This document shows positions 1 to 10,380 of a DNA stretch of 64,000 bases, in pieces. The notes under the pieces were generated by a model, which did no database searches, was not told the DNA's origin, and worked only from the letters and a program-made list of their open reading frames with translations. The first letter of the stretch is position 1, and each line of letters opens with the position of its first letter. The position numbers were made by a program, and so were the translations under genes. Location of the stretch: positions 1 through 64,000 of the forward strand of contig NZ_JAJTWW010000008.1 of NCBI RefSeq assembly GCF_021729135.1, written 5' to 3'. This DNA comes from Brevibacterium daeguense. GTDB taxonomy: Bacteria > Actinomycetota > Actinomycetes > Actinomycetales > Brevibacteriaceae.

Positions 1-52
1 CCGTGGCGCCGCCATGCGCCGGTCTCGCATGAGCAGGTGCGCACCGCGGCGT

Positions 53-91
53 GCGGAAGGGCCACGAGCACGAAGCTCGTGGCCCTTCCGC
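53..91. terminator. Strong hairpin terminator
   Basis: A 17-bp perfect stem (arms 53-69 and 75-91, loop ACGAA) lies 32 bases past the stop of the minus-strand gene at 123-428. There is no U-tract, as with other terminators in this window. It probably ends that gene and may also stop transcription entering from the left. Confidence 0.75.
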
Positions 92-122
92 CGCCGCTGC
101 TCAGCGGCTCTGCCGTCGGTGC

Positions 123-428
123 TCAGCGACGCCGATGTCGGGCGTTGAAGCACGAGGTGTGCCAGTGGCGGCGGTGCTCCACCCCGGCTCCGATTGCGAA
201 CTCCTGATCGGAGCGCCATGCCACCGTGTGGGCAGTGGTCGCGGGGAGTTCCCGGTGACACCCGGGGCAGATGTAGACCTTGCCCGATCGGCTGCCCCGC
301 ACCTGCTGAACGACCCACGTGCCGTCGGGCTCCTCCTGGACACGCCGCAGATCAGCGATCGACGGGCTCAGCTCGCGCCGCTCACGAGCCCATTTGTTGG
401 ATCGACGAGACGATGAGGAACGTGGCAT
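123..428 (-). CDS. Small zinc-ribbon-like protein (actinobacterial 'ATP/GTP-binding protein' family)
   Basis: 101 residues. The N-terminus is basic and Ser/Arg-rich. The middle has a CPGC pair (about residues 54-57) followed by HTVAW and a C-terminal RRHWHTSC segment. The Cys and His residues look able to bind one metal ion, but this is inferred from the motif. From memory, homologues are commonly labelled 'ATP/GTP-binding protein' in actinobacteria, although no P-loop is visible here, so the name is not supported by sequence. The gene is divergent from nucS with about 30 bases between starts. Its function is unknown. The start ATG at 428 is the first available. Confidence 0.7.
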   Translation of the reverse strand: MPRSSSSRRSNKWARERRELSPSIADLRRVQEEPDGTWVVQQVRGSRSGKVYICPGCHRELPATTAHTVAWRSDQEFAIGAGVEHRRHWHTSCFNARHRRR

Positions 429-445
429 GGCCCCATGGTCTCACG

Positions 446-451
446 TACAGT
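446..451 (+). promoter_or_regulatory. -10 box of leaderless nucS promoter
   Basis: TACAGT ends 7 bases before the GTG at 459, which opens the conserved NucS N-terminus. No Shine-Dalgarno precedes that GTG. The spacing fits transcription starting at the start codon. Confidence 0.5.
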
Positions 452-458
452 TGCTCAG

Positions 459-1154
459 GTGCGTGTGGTGATAGCGAAGTGCAGTGTCGACTATGCGGGA
501 CGGCTGACGGCTCATCTGCCGCTGGCAGCCCGCCTGCTCATGATCAAGGCCGACGGCAGCGTCCTGGTCCATTCGGACGGGGGCTCGTACAAGCCGCTGA
601 ACTGGATGTCTCCCCCATGCACGCTGCAGGTGCTCGATCCCGACGAGGACCAGTGCGCCGCCGGATTCACCGAGATCTGGACCGTCACCCAGGCGAAGAC
701 CGGTGACCGGCTCGTCATCTCGATCGCCGAGGTGATCTCCGATTCCAGCCACGACCTCGGCGTCGATCCCGGCCTGGTCAAGGACGGTGTCGAGGCGCAT
801 CTCCAGGAGCTGCTGGCCGAGCACATCGAGACACTCGGGGACGGATACTCGACCGTGCGCCGCGAGTTCATGACTGCAGTGGGGCCGGTCGACATTCTCG
901 CCAAGGACTCCGAAGGAGTCTCCGTCGCCGTTGAGATCAAGCGTCGAGGCGGCATCGACGGCGTCGAACAGCTCACCCGCTACCTCGAGCTCATGAACCG
1001 GGACCCGCTTCTGGCACCCGTGAACGGTGTGTTCGCCGCGCAGGAGATCAAGCCCCAGGCCCGCGCGCTCGCGCAGGATCGCGGGATCCGCTGCGTGGTG
1101 CTCGATTACGATGCCCTGCGCGGGATGGATGACCCGGCCTCGCGCCTGTTCTGA
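459..1154 (+). CDS. nucS: Mismatch-specific endonuclease NucS (EndoMS)
   Basis: 231 residues. NucS cuts both strands at mismatched DNA and supplies the non-canonical mismatch repair of actinobacteria lacking MutS/MutL. The N-terminal DNA-binding domain contains the typical [11 protein letters not shown] segment. The C-terminal nuclease core shows Asp145, Glu159 and Lys161 (VDILA then AVEIK), the expected D/ExK active site. The last residues (ASRLF) resemble the beta-clamp binding tail known for the family. An in-frame ATG at 435 exists, but family members begin at the equivalent of VRVVIAKC, and a -10 box sits just before the GTG, so 459 is preferred. It is divergent from the small zinc-ribbon-like gene. 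Confidence 0.93.
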   Translation: MRVVIAKCSVDYAGRLTAHLPLAARLLMIKADGSVLVHSDGGSYKPLNWMSPPCTLQVLDPDEDQCAAGFTEIWTVTQAKTGDRLVISIAEVISDSSHDLGVDPGLVKDGVEAHLQELLAEHIETLGDGYSTVRREFMTAVGPVDILAKDSEGVSVAVEIKRRGGIDGVEQLTRYLELMNRDPLLAPVNGVFAAQEIKPQARALAQDRGIRCVVLDYDALRGMDDPASRLF

Positions 1155-1198
1155 GATCCGCGATCGCGCTCCCATGCCCGCTTCCGAGGAAGAGCAAC

Positions 1199-1204
1199 TA
1201 GGCT
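1199..1204 (+). promoter_or_regulatory. -10 box of leaderless promoter for the AhpD-pirin-GNAT operon
   Basis: TAGGCT ends 6 bases before the ATG at 1211. No ribosome-binding site is visible. No clear -35 box is seen. Confidence 0.45.
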
Positions 1205-1210
1205 GGGTGC

Positions 1211-1684
1211 ATGGTTGCCGACGCTGACACCCCATTCCTCGACAAGTCCGATCCGTCCTCCTGGAAGGCTCTCAACGGGCTTTCGCTTGCGGTGGGGCGC
1301 GCCGCAGAATCCGCGGGCATCGAGCGCGAGACGCTCGAGCTCATGTACGTGCTCATCTCCCAGCTGAACAGGTGCGCCTACTGCCTGGACATGCACACGC
1401 GCAGAGCCCTGGAGTCCGGTGCCGACCCGCTCAAGCTCGCGCAGCTGCCCGCCTGGCACGAGTCAGCGGTCTTCACTGAGGTCGAGTGCGCAGCCCTTGC
1501 CATCGGAGAGGTCACCACGACCCTGCCCGCCGTCGAGGACCGGCAGGCAGCCCTGGCGATCGCCCGCGCCACCCTCGGGGATCAGGCCTTCACCGCGCTC
1601 GAATGGGCGGCTCTGACGATGAACGCCTACAATCGGGTGTCAATCCTCTCCGAGCATCCGGTCCGCCTTCGGAAGCAGCCATGA
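1211..1684 (+). CDS. AhpD / carboxymuconolactone decarboxylase family protein
   Basis: 157 residues. The core motif is Cys55-x2-Cys58-x3-His62 within NRCAYCLDMH, the redox-active signature of AhpD-like peroxidase and alkylhydroperoxidase proteins. An all-helical fold is expected from the family. It probably reduces peroxides or protects against oxidative stress; the substrate is not deducible. It is first in a three-gene operon; its stop overlaps the pirin start by an ATGA junction, and the pirin gene overlaps the acetyltransferase the same way. Confidence 0.85.
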   Translation: MVADADTPFLDKSDPSSWKALNGLSLAVGRAAESAGIERETLELMYVLISQLNRCAYCLDMHTRRALESGADPLKLAQLPAWHESAVFTEVECAALAIGEVTTTLPAVEDRQAALAIARATLGDQAFTALEWAALTMNAYNRVSILSEHPVRLRKQP

Positions 1685-2802
1685 CCAACCCCGAGATCGA
1701 CCCAGCAGAGTACGAGTGCTCGCAAGTCACCTGCGCGCACGCAGTCGACATCATCACCGCCCGCGACGTGCCGCTGGGAGGTCCACGTGCGATGACCGTG
1801 CGGCGAACCCTTCCACAGCGCAAGCGCTCGCTGATCGGACCCTGGTGCTTCCTCGACCACTACGGCCCGGACGACGTGACCGCGACCGGAGGGATGCAGG
1901 TGCCGCGGCATCCGCACACCGGACTGGCGACGGTGACGCTGCTGTTCGAGGGGCGGGTCGAGCACATCGACTCCACGGGCTTCGCGAACATCGTGCGACC
2001 TTCGGAAGTCAATCTCATGATCGCCGGCTCGGGAATCTCCCATTCCGAGTTCTCGACCGCAGACACCGATAGCCTTCATGGCGTCCAGCTGTGGTACGTG
2101 CTTCCGGAGGATCGGCGCAATGGGGCGCCGGGATCGCAGCACCATGTCGCGCGGCCCACTGCCGTACCGGGTGGCACCGTGCTGACATACCTCGGTCAGC
2201 TGGCCGGCACCGCCTCACCGGTGGACACGCGGGTGGAGGCGATGGCGGGGCAGCTGATCGTCGACCCCGGACAGACGATGCTCCTCGATGTCGACCCGCG
2301 GTTCGAGCACGGCGCGCTCCTCGACAGCGGAACGCTCACGGTGCACGTCGACGGCCATGAGCAGTCAGTGGGCAAGGACGAACTCGCCTACCTCCCGCCC
2401 GGCCCCTCGCGCATCGGGTTCCAGGCCGGCAACGCGCCCACCCGGGTCGTCTTCTTCGGAGGAGCCCCGTTCGAGGAGCGGGTGGTGATGTGGTGGAACT
2501 TCGTCGGCCGCTCGCACGACGAGATCGTCGCCTATCGCGCCGCCTGGCAGGCGGAGATCGGCGCCGAGGCGCCCGCCGGCCCCGCTGATCAGCTCGCCGG
2601 CCCAGCCGGTGCCTCCCCAGCTGGGACTTCCGGAGCAGGAGAACCTGCCGGTGCGCCGTCGGCTGCCCGCGCCGCCGATGCCGGCGTGTACTTCGACGGT
2701 GTGCGGGCACCACGCTTCGGGGACTTCCCGGTCAACCAGCCCGCGCCGCTGCCGGCGCCCCGTCTGCCCAATGTCCGCATCAAACCGAGGATGAACCCAT
2801 GA
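1681..2802 (+). CDS. Pirin family protein
   Basis: 373 residues. Pirins are double-cupin iron proteins; some have quercetinase activity and some act as redox-linked regulators. The N-terminal cupin shows the pirin signature HPHTGLATVTLLFEG, then HxE-type ligands (VEHIDSTG) and the GSGISHSEFS block. After about residue 295 there is a Pro/Ala/Gly-rich linker of about 40 residues, then a short conserved-looking tail (YFDGVRAPRFGDFP). That linker is longer than in typical pirins. The ATG at 1681 is chosen because it overlaps the upstream stop (ATGA). The substrate is unknown. Confidence 0.88.
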   Translation: MTNPEIDPAEYECSQVTCAHAVDIITARDVPLGGPRAMTVRRTLPQRKRSLIGPWCFLDHYGPDDVTATGGMQVPRHPHTGLATVTLLFEGRVEHIDSTGFANIVRPSEVNLMIAGSGISHSEFSTADTDSLHGVQLWYVLPEDRRNGAPGSQHHVARPTAVPGGTVLTYLGQLAGTASPVDTRVEAMAGQLIVDPGQTMLLDVDPRFEHGALLDSGTLTVHVDGHEQSVGKDELAYLPPGPSRIGFQAGNAPTRVVFFGGAPFEERVVMWWNFVGRSHDEIVAYRAAWQAEIGAEAPAGPADQLAGPAGASPAGTSGAGEPAGAPSAARAADAGVYFDGVRAPRFGDFPVNQPAPLPAPRLPNVRIKPRMNP

Positions 2803-3128
2803 GTGATGAGATCACAGTGTCCGACAATCCCGACGAGAGCCGTTACGACATCTTCGTCGATGGGACGCACGCAGGCTTCTCCGCCTATCGGGACACCGAT
2901 GTCGCGGACGCGCCGCAGCGGATCCTCCACCATACGGAGATCGACGATGAGTTCGGGGGGCGCGGGCTCGCCTCGACCCTTACCAGGAAGGCGATCTCCT
3001 CTGCTGTCGCAGACGGTCGCCGCGTGGTGCCCGTGTGTCCCTACGTCAAGAGCTGGGTCGAGAAGCACGACGACTTCGCCGACGACATCGACCCGGTGAC
3101 GTCCGGACACCTCGCGCTGTTCAGCTGA
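2799..3128 (+). CDS. GNAT-like N-acetyltransferase (YidJ/Gtn1-type)
   Basis: 109 residues, the short single-domain type. The segment HTEIDDEFGGRGLASTL is the acetyl-CoA binding Q/RxxGxG/A-like loop, followed by CPYVKSWVEKH, typical of the small YidJ-like group. A role in acetylating a small molecule or protein amine is inferred from family only. It is last in the AhpD-pirin operon, overlapping the pirin stop by four bases, with GAGG eight bases before ATG. Confidence 0.8.
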   Translation: MSDEITVSDNPDESRYDIFVDGTHAGFSAYRDTDVADAPQRILHHTEIDDEFGGRGLASTLTRKAISSAVADGRRVVPVCPYVKSWVEKHDDFADDIDPVTSGHLALFS

Positions 3129-3145
3129 TCGCGCGCAGAGCGGCC

Positions 3146-3250
3146 GTCAGGACTCGTCACCGCCGTCAGGACTTCGCACCGCCGCGCGGCCTCGTCGCCC
3201 AGCACTCGTCACCGCCGCGATGCCTCGTCGACGTCAGGACTCGTCGAAGG
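3146..3250. repeat. Degenerate direct repeats at the 3' end of murA
   Basis: The 13-mer GTCAGGACTCGTC occurs at 3147-3159 and 3233-3245. A diverged copy starts at 3166, and partial copies (CACTCGTCACCGCC and similar) lie between. The 3233 copy contains the last codons and stop of murA. This looks like past tandem duplication of the gene end. Confidence 0.6.
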
Positions 3251-4592
3251 TGAGCGTCTCGGGTTTCTCGCGTCGCTCGATCTCCGCGCCCAGCGCCCGG
3301 AGCTTGTCCTCGAAGTTCTCGTAGCCGCGATCGATGTGGTCCACGCCGTACACCTCGGTGGTGCCGTGCGCGACGAGTCCGGCGATCACCAGACCGGCTC
3401 CGGCGCGGATATCGGAGGCCTCGACCTCCGCTCCCGACAGCCGCTCGACTCCGGTGACGAGCGCGTGATTGCCGTCGATGGAGACCTCTGCGCCGAGCCG
3501 AACCAGCTCATTGACGAAGCGCCACCGAGCCTCGAACAGATTCTCAGTCAGCAGGCCCACTCCGTCAGCGACGGCGTTGAGCGCGATCACGAAAGGCTGC
3601 AGATCGGTGGGGAAGCCGGGGAACGGCAGAGTCGACACTCGAATGCTGCGGGGACGCTTGGGGCCGATCACCCGGAAGCCTCCCCCGTTCGATTCTGCGC
3701 CTCCCCCGGCGGACGTTCCCACTGTGCCTGCGGCGTCCGTTCGGGATCGCGGGTCCAGCTCTTCGACCTGGGCGCCCGCTGCCGTGAGCTTGTCGACCAC
3801 GTTGGGCAGCAGATCCAGTGACACCCCGCGGACGGTGACGTCACCTCCGGTGATCACAGCTGCGAAGGCCCAGGTCCCGGCCACGATCCTGTCCCCCACG
3901 CAGCGGTGCTCGACAGCCCGGAGCGCACCCACGCCATCGATCGTGAGCGTGGTGGTGCCGATGCCGGAGATCCGGGCTCCCATCGCGACGAGCATCGTGC
4001 AGATGTCGACGATCTCCGGCTCACGCGCGGCGTTCTCGATCACAGTCCTGCCCGAGGCCAGCACCGCGGCCATGACGAGGTTCTCCGTGGCGCCGACCGA
4101 GGGGAACGCGAGGTGGATGTCGGCGCCCGTCAGCCCGTTCGGCGCCTCGGCGATGAAATACCCGTGATCGAGGTGAACGGTGGCCCCGAGTTCCTCGAGG
4201 CCGGCCTTGTGCAGGTCGAGACCGCGCGAGCCGATCGCGTCGCCGCCGGGCATCGCCACGTGTGCCGCGCGCATCCGGCCGGTCAGCGGTCCGAGGACGG
4301 AGATCGACGCCCGCATCGCCCGAACCAGCTCGTAGTCGGCTTGGATGCCCGGCTCCTCCGGAACGTCGATGCTGACTCTCCCCGCATCCGCGTCGTAGTC
4401 GATTCCGCATCCGAGGCGGCGCAGGAGCTCGCACATGATGGTGACGTCGAGGATGGCGGGGACATTGGTGATCACCGAACGCCCCGGAGCCAGCAGCGTC
4501 GCCGCCATCAGCTTGAGGACGCTGTTCTTCGCACCGCGGACCTCCACCTCCCCGCGGAGCACCGTGGGTCCCAGTACGGACAGAACCTCCAT
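3234..4592 (-). CDS. murA: UDP-N-acetylglucosamine 1-carboxyvinyltransferase
   Basis: 452 residues. MurA transfers enolpyruvate from PEP to UDP-GlcNAc, the first committed step of peptidoglycan synthesis, in the cytoplasm. Lys22 of the substrate loop (GAKNS) is present. The catalytic position, Cys115 in E. coli, is Asp118 here (PGGDAIGSR), the change known to give fosfomycin insensitivity in mycobacteria. Between about residues 265 and 300 there is a Gly/Ser-rich insertion (around [14 protein letters not shown]) not usual for MurA. The start ATG at 4592 shares one base with the DUF2550 stop (TGATG), so it is translationally coupled; longer upstream readings lack homology to MurA. Confidence 0.96.
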   Translation of the reverse strand: MEVLSVLGPTVLRGEVEVRGAKNSVLKLMAATLLAPGRSVITNVPAILDVTIMCELLRRLGCGIDYDADAGRVSIDVPEEPGIQADYELVRAMRASISVLGPLTGRMRAAHVAMPGGDAIGSRGLDLHKAGLEELGATVHLDHGYFIAEAPNGLTGADIHLAFPSVGATENLVMAAVLASGRTVIENAAREPEIVDICTMLVAMGARISGIGTTTLTIDGVGALRAVEHRCVGDRIVAGTWAFAAVITGGDVTVRGVSLDLLPNVVDKLTAAGAQVEELDPRSRTDAAGTVGTSAGGGAESNGGGFRVIGPKRPRSIRVSTLPFPGFPTDLQPFVIALNAVADGVGLLTENLFEARWRFVNELVRLGAEVSIDGNHALVTGVERLSGAEVEASDIRAGAGLVIAGLVAHGTTEVYGVDHIDRGYENFEDKLRALGAEIERREKPETLTFDES

Positions 4593-5056
4593 CAGGTGAA
4601 CCGTCCCATCGTCAGGTTGTAGCCGGGCGGCGCGGATTCGAGCCACGACGAGAAGGCGGCCAGCGCCTCGGCGTCGAGCGCAAGCAGGATCGTCTTCCCC
4701 TCCGCCCGGTGGAAGTCGTAGCGGCAGGTGATGATCTGCGCCTGCGGCAGCACGGCATACTGCTCGGAGTCGTCCGGGTCGTGCCGGGCCGCGATCTCCA
4801 CGTCCGAGCGCGGCAGCGCATAGGCCGGACGCCGCCCCAGACTGAATAGCGGATACCACTCGAGTGCGGTCACGGTGAAGACCGCGACCCCCAGACGCCA
4901 GCGTGGGCGACGGGATTCGTCGCCCACGCGGGTGGAACAGTCGAACGCGCCCGACAGCCTGGAGATCGACCGTCGCCGCACAGTGAACAGCACGACGATG
5001 ATGACCGCCAGCCCTACCAACGAGAGCAGAATGATCAGCAGGGTCGAAGGGTTCAC
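4592..5056 (-). CDS. DUF2550 membrane protein
   Basis: 154 residues. One N-terminal transmembrane segment (about residues 5-25) is followed by a basic stretch and a soluble domain rich in beta-type sequence, ending [11 protein letters not shown]. The family is typical of actinobacteria and, from recall, sits between atpC and murA elsewhere. Its function is unknown; location next to murA suggests an envelope role, which is inference. GTG at 5056 has no Shine-Dalgarno but lies 7 bases after a TACACT box, so the DUF2550-murA pair may have its own leaderless promoter just after atpC. Confidence 0.85.
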   Translation of the reverse strand: MNPSTLLIILLSLVGLAVIIVVLFTVRRRSISRLSGAFDCSTRVGDESRRPRWRLGVAVFTVTALEWYPLFSLGRRPAYALPRSDVEIAARHDPDDSEQYAVLPQAQIITCRYDFHRAEGKTILLALDAEALAAFSSWLESAPPGYNLTMGRFT

Positions 5057-5063
5057 GTCAGAC

Positions 5064-5069
5064 AGTGTA
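5064..5069 (-). promoter_or_regulatory. -10 box of leaderless promoter for DUF2550-murA
   Basis: TACACT on the minus strand ends 7 bases before the GTG at 5056 and starts 2 bases after the atpC stop. It would uncouple murA transcription from the atp operon. Confidence 0.4.
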
Positions 5070-5070
5070 G

Positions 5071-5334
5071 CTAAGCGTCGACAAGCTCGGCCTGATCTGC
5101 AACGACCATCACGCGGTCGTTCTCCACAGACAGGAACCCGCCGTCGGCGCGTGCGGTGAGGTGCTCGCCGTCCGCCGTCACGATCCGAACCTCGCCGCCG
5201 GCCACGATGGCCAGCACCGGCTCGTGCCCCGGCAGGATTCCCATCTCGCCCTCGGTGGTCCTGGCGATCACGCGCCTGGCCTCGCCGGACCAGACCCCGC
5301 GATCAGCTGCCACCACGGTCACGTTGAGCGCCAT
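5071..5334 (-). CDS. atpC: F1Fo ATP synthase epsilon subunit
   Basis: 87 residues. Part of the central stalk of the F1 sector. Only the N-terminal beta-sandwich domain is present (GEMGILPGHEPVLAIV motif); the C-terminal helical hairpin that restrains ATP hydrolysis in longer epsilon subunits is absent. Short forms are common in actinobacteria. It lies five bases after atpD. Confidence 0.95.
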   Translation of the reverse strand: MALNVTVVAADRGVWSGEARRVIARTTEGEMGILPGHEPVLAIVAGGEVRIVTADGEHLTARADGGFLSVENDRVMVVADQAELVDA

Positions 5335-5339
5335 TGCGG

Positions 5340-6797
<1,458 letters not shown>

Positions 6798-6831
6798 CTA
6801 CTTTCTTCTCTGCTCTCGTTGGTGGCCGCGG

Positions 6832-7782
6832 TCAGTCACCGGCGCCGCTCGCCGCAAGGGCGTCAGCACCGCCGACGATCTCAGTGATCTCCTGAGTGAT
6901 CTCGGCCTGGCGAGCCGTGTTGGCCAGCCGGGTGTAGGTCTTGATGAGCTCGTCGGCATTGTCCACCGCAGTATTCATCGCCTGCTGACGCGCGGACTGC
7001 TCGGCTGCCGATGCGTTGAGCAGCGCGGCGAGGATCCGCGAGTCGATGTAGCGGGGCAGGAGCGCGTCGAGCACTTCCGCCGCACCCGGCTCGAACTCGT
7101 ACAGCGGAAACACCTGGTCCACATCGAAGCTCGGCTGCCGCAGCTCGGTCCGGGGCTGGGGGATGCTGGACCCGTCCTCGGCCTCGACGACCTCGAGCGG
7201 GATCAGACGCCGGTACTCGGGCTCACGGGACACCGCGGACTTGTAGCGGGTGTAGGCGAGGTAGATCTCGTCGACGCCGCCGTCCTCGTAGTCCCGGGAG
7301 AACGCCTCGAGCAGGGTCTCCCCGATCTCGCGGGCGTTCTCGATCGACGGCGCCTCCGAGAACCCGGTCCACGACCTCTCGATCTTGCGATCGCGGAAGG
7401 TGTAGTAGCTCTCCGCCTTGCCGCCGACGGTGTACAGCGCGACGTCCTTGCCGCTGTCGCGCAGCAGGCCCACCAGCTCTTCGGCCTCACGGATCACGTT
7501 GGCTGCATATGCTCCGGCGAACCCACGGTCCGGACCGAGCACGACCACGGCCGATCGGCGGATCTGCTCCGGCTCGGTGGTCAGCGTGTGCTCGACGTTG
7601 GACTGCGTCGCCACTGCGGAGACCGCTCGGGTCAGCGCAGTGGCGTACGGGCTCGCAGCCTTCACCCGGCTGACAGCCTTCTGGATCCGGGATGCCGCGA
7701 TGAGCTCCATGGCCTTGAAGATCTTCCGCAAGGACTTCGTGGAGTTGATCTTCGCCTTGAAGACCCTCTGCTGGGCTCCCAT
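6832..7782 (-). CDS. atpG: F1Fo ATP synthase gamma subunit
   Basis: 316 residues, somewhat longer than the usual 285-300. The gamma subunit forms the rotating central shaft. The N-terminal helix ([16 protein letters not shown]) and C-terminal helix ([16 protein letters not shown]) carry the conserved contact residues. The extra length appears to lie in the middle (around [19 protein letters not shown]). It follows atpA with a 36-base gap. Confidence 0.97.
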   Translation of the reverse strand: MGAQQRVFKAKINSTKSLRKIFKAMELIAASRIQKAVSRVKAASPYATALTRAVSAVATQSNVEHTLTTEPEQIRRSAVVVLGPDRGFAGAYAANVIREAEELVGLLRDSGKDVALYTVGGKAESYYTFRDRKIERSWTGFSEAPSIENAREIGETLLEAFSRDYEDGGVDEIYLAYTRYKSAVSREPEYRRLIPLEVVEAEDGSSIPQPRTELRQPSFDVDQVFPLYEFEPGAAEVLDALLPRYIDSRILAALLNASAAEQSARQQAMNTAVDNADELIKTYTRLANTARQAEITQEITEIVGGADALAASGAGD

Positions 7783-7818
7783 CAGTACTTCCTTTCGCTA
7801 GCGGGCGTCATCGGGCAA

Positions 7819-9474
7819 TCAGGCGTTCGCGGTCGAACCGCGTGACTGCTTGACGATCCGCTCCTGCTGCACCTCGTCCTCCGATGCCGAGTCGAACTCC
7901 TCGGTTCCGGGGTGGACGCCGTGTCCTTCGGACGTCTGGAAGCCTGCCTTGAAGTCGGTGACCGCAGCTTCGAGCTCGCTGATCATCTCCTTCGACAGCT
8001 TGTCGGTGTGGCCTGCGATCCGAGCGAGCAGATCGGACTTCCGCTCCAGGTGGTCGTGGAACTCGGCCTCGAACCTGAGCACGTCCTCGACCGGAACATC
8101 GTCCAGGTAGCCTTCCGAGCCGGCCCAGATCGAGACCGTCTGCTTCTCCGATGACATCGGCGAGAACTGACCCTGCTTGAGCAGCTCGGTCAGGCGGGCG
8201 CCGCGGTCGAGCTGCTGGCGGGTGGCCGGGTCGAGGTCCGAGGCGAACATCGCGAAGGCCTCGAGCGAGCGGTACTGCGCGAGCGAGATCTTCAGCGTGC
8301 CGGACACACCGCGCAGCGGCTTGGGCTGAGCCGAACCGCCGACGCGGGACACCGAGATGCCGACGTCCACCGCGGGCCGCTGGTTGGCGTTGAAGAGATC
8401 CGACTGCAGGAAGATCTGACCGTCGGTGATCGAGATCACGTTGGTCGGAATGAACGCACCCACGTCGTTGGCCTTGGTCTCGATGATCGGCAGGCCGGTC
8501 ATCGAGCCGCCGCCCAGCTCGTCGGAGAGCTTGGCGCAGCGCTCGAGCAGGCGGGAGTGCAGGTAGAACACATCGCCCGGGTAGGCCTCGCGGCCCGGCG
8601 GGCGACGCAGCAGCAGGGAGATGGCGCGGTAGGCGTCGGCCTGCTTGGTCAGGTCGTCGAACACGATCAGGACGTGCTTGCCCTCGTACATCCAGTGCTG
8701 CCCGATGGCCGAACCGGAGAACGGCGCGAGGTACTTGAAGCCCGCGGGGTCCGAGGCCGGTGCGGCGACGATGGTGGTGTACTCGAGAGCGCCGAACTCT
8801 TCGAGGCTGCGGCGCACCGCGGCGATCGTCGAGCCCTTCTGGCCGCAGGCGACGTAGATGCAGCGGACCTGCTTCTTGGGGTCGCCGGACTCCCAGTTGG
8901 CCTTCTGGTTGATGATCGCGTCGAGCGCGATCGCGGTCTTGCCCGTCTTGCGGTCGCCGATGATGAGCTGCCGCTGGCCGCGGCCGATCGGGATCATCGC
9001 GTCGATCGCCTTGAGCCCGGTCTGCAGCGGCTCCTTGACCTCCTTGCGGTCCATCACGCTGGCCGCCTGGAGCTCGAGCTCGCGCCGGCCGACCGTTGCG
9101 ATGTCGCCGAGGCCGTCGACGGGGTTGCCGAGCGGATCCACAACCCGCCCGAGGTAACCGTCGCCGACCGGGATCGAGAGCACCTCGCCGGTCCGGTAGA
9201 CGTTCTGCTCCTCGGCGATGCCCTGGAAGTCTCCGAGCACCACGGCGCCGATCTCGCGCTCGTCGAGGTTCTGCGCGAGGCCGAGCGTGCCGTCCTCGAA
9301 CCGGAGAAGCTCGTTCGCCATCACGTTGGGCAGACCCGAGACTGATGCAATTCCGTCACCTGCGGTGACGACCTTGCCGACCTCGGTCTTCTCTCCACCC
9401 TGCGGGTTGTACGATTCAACGAACTTCCCCAGGGCGTCCCGAATCTCATCCGGGCGAATTGTCAGTTCCGCCAT
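7819..9474 (-). CDS. atpA: F1Fo ATP synthase alpha subunit
   Basis: 551 residues. Non-catalytic nucleotide-binding subunit of F1. P-loop GDRKTGKT is at 173-180, with the alpha signature [14 protein letters not shown] present. The C-terminus has an actinobacterial extension ending in polar residues. AGGGAAACC precedes the ATG. A long hairpin separates it from atpH upstream (9527-9558). Confidence 0.98.
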   Translation of the reverse strand: MAELTIRPDEIRDALGKFVESYNPQGGEKTEVGKVVTAGDGIASVSGLPNVMANELLRFEDGTLGLAQNLDEREIGAVVLGDFQGIAEEQNVYRTGEVLSIPVGDGYLGRVVDPLGNPVDGLGDIATVGRRELELQAASVMDRKEVKEPLQTGLKAIDAMIPIGRGQRQLIIGDRKTGKTAIALDAIINQKANWESGDPKKQVRCIYVACGQKGSTIAAVRRSLEEFGALEYTTIVAAPASDPAGFKYLAPFSGSAIGQHWMYEGKHVLIVFDDLTKQADAYRAISLLLRRPPGREAYPGDVFYLHSRLLERCAKLSDELGGGSMTGLPIIETKANDVGAFIPTNVISITDGQIFLQSDLFNANQRPAVDVGISVSRVGGSAQPKPLRGVSGTLKISLAQYRSLEAFAMFASDLDPATRQQLDRGARLTELLKQGQFSPMSSEKQTVSIWAGSEGYLDDVPVEDVLRFEAEFHDHLERKSDLLARIAGHTDKLSKEMISELEAAVTDFKAGFQTSEGHGVHPGTEEFDSASEDEVQQERIVKQSRGSTANA

Positions 9475-9526
9475 CTGGTTTCCCTGCTTCCTTCAATCAT
9501 TCTGGAGAGCGGACCCGAGGTCCTCG

Positions 9527-9558
9527 GGTGGACCGCTCAATAACGTGTAGTGTGCCGT
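9527..9558. other. Intercistronic hairpin between atpH and atpA
   Basis: Arms GAGCGG-ACCCGAGG and CCTCGGGT-gga-CCGCTC pair with a three-base bulge. It sits in the 99-base gap inside the operon. It could stabilise or delimit the mRNA end upstream of atpA; it is unlikely to be a full terminator because the operon continues. Confidence 0.55.
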
Positions 9559-9573
9559 GGTGCGCGGGCGCTG

Positions 9574-10380
9574 TCAGCCCGCCAGCTGTCGGCGGGCGTC
9601 AGCCAGCCGCTCCGCGATCGTCGAGTTGATGACCTCGTCGCCGACCTGCACGCGCACACCGCCGATCACGTCGGGGTCCACCTGCACGTTGAGTACGAGC
9701 TCCCTGCCGTACGAAGCCGAGAGCGCCCGAGCAAGACGCTCCTGCTGCTGCGGAGTCAGCGGCTGGGCGACCACCACATCGGCGACCGAACGCTGCTGAC
9801 GCGCTGCGAGCACGGAGGAGTAGTTGTCGAGGGTCTCGGTGACCCGCAGTCCGCGGGGGTGTGCGGCTGCCTGCTGTGCCAGCTTCATGGTGAAGGCAGT
9901 GACCCTGCCGCCGAGCAGATCCGACACCAGCGAGCGCCTCGACTCGGGCCCGGCCACGGACCCGAAGGCCCACCCGAGCTCGTGGTCGGCCTCGATGAGG
10001 CGGGTGAACCGGAAAAGCTCCTCCTCGACCTGTCCGAGCTGACCGGCCGACTGCGCGTCAGCGGCCACAGCCGTCACGCCGGCCACCTCGATGGCGGTGA
10101 CGAAGTCCTGGGCACGGGCCCAATGACGACCGGCGGCGCCGATGGTGATCTCCAGCGCGGCCGCGTCGACCCGACCCGACAGCAGAGCGGTCAGCAGACC
10201 CCTCTTCTGCTCATGGCTGGTCGCCGCGTCGGCTGCCACGCGGCGCAGCTGCGCGTTGTCGGCCAGCACTGAGACGATCCCCAGCAGGCTGTCGCCGATG
10301 GTCGACGCCTGGCCGGCGTCGATCGCCTCATTGACGTCCCGCAGGGTCTGCCCCAGCGAATTCCTGCTCGACTGAAGCAT
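9574..10380 (-). CDS. atpH: F1Fo ATP synthase delta subunit
   Basis: 268 residues, the longer actinobacterial form (about 180 in E. coli). It joins F1 to the peripheral stalk. The C-terminal part carries the classic OSCP/delta signature (RELVLNVQVDPDVIGGVRVQVGDEVI). The N-terminal helical bundle starts at MLQSSRNSLGQTL. Its ATG shares a base with the atpF stop (TGATG). Confidence 0.95.
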   Translation of the reverse strand: MLQSSRNSLGQTLRDVNEAIDAGQASTIGDSLLGIVSVLADNAQLRRVAADAATSHEQKRGLLTALLSGRVDAAALEITIGAAGRHWARAQDFVTAIEVAGVTAVAADAQSAGQLGQVEEELFRFTRLIEADHELGWAFGSVAGPESRRSLVSDLLGGRVTAFTMKLAQQAAAHPRGLRVTETLDNYSSVLAARQQRSVADVVVAQPLTPQQQERLARALSASYGRELVLNVQVDPDVIGGVRVQVGDEVINSTIAERLADARRQLAG

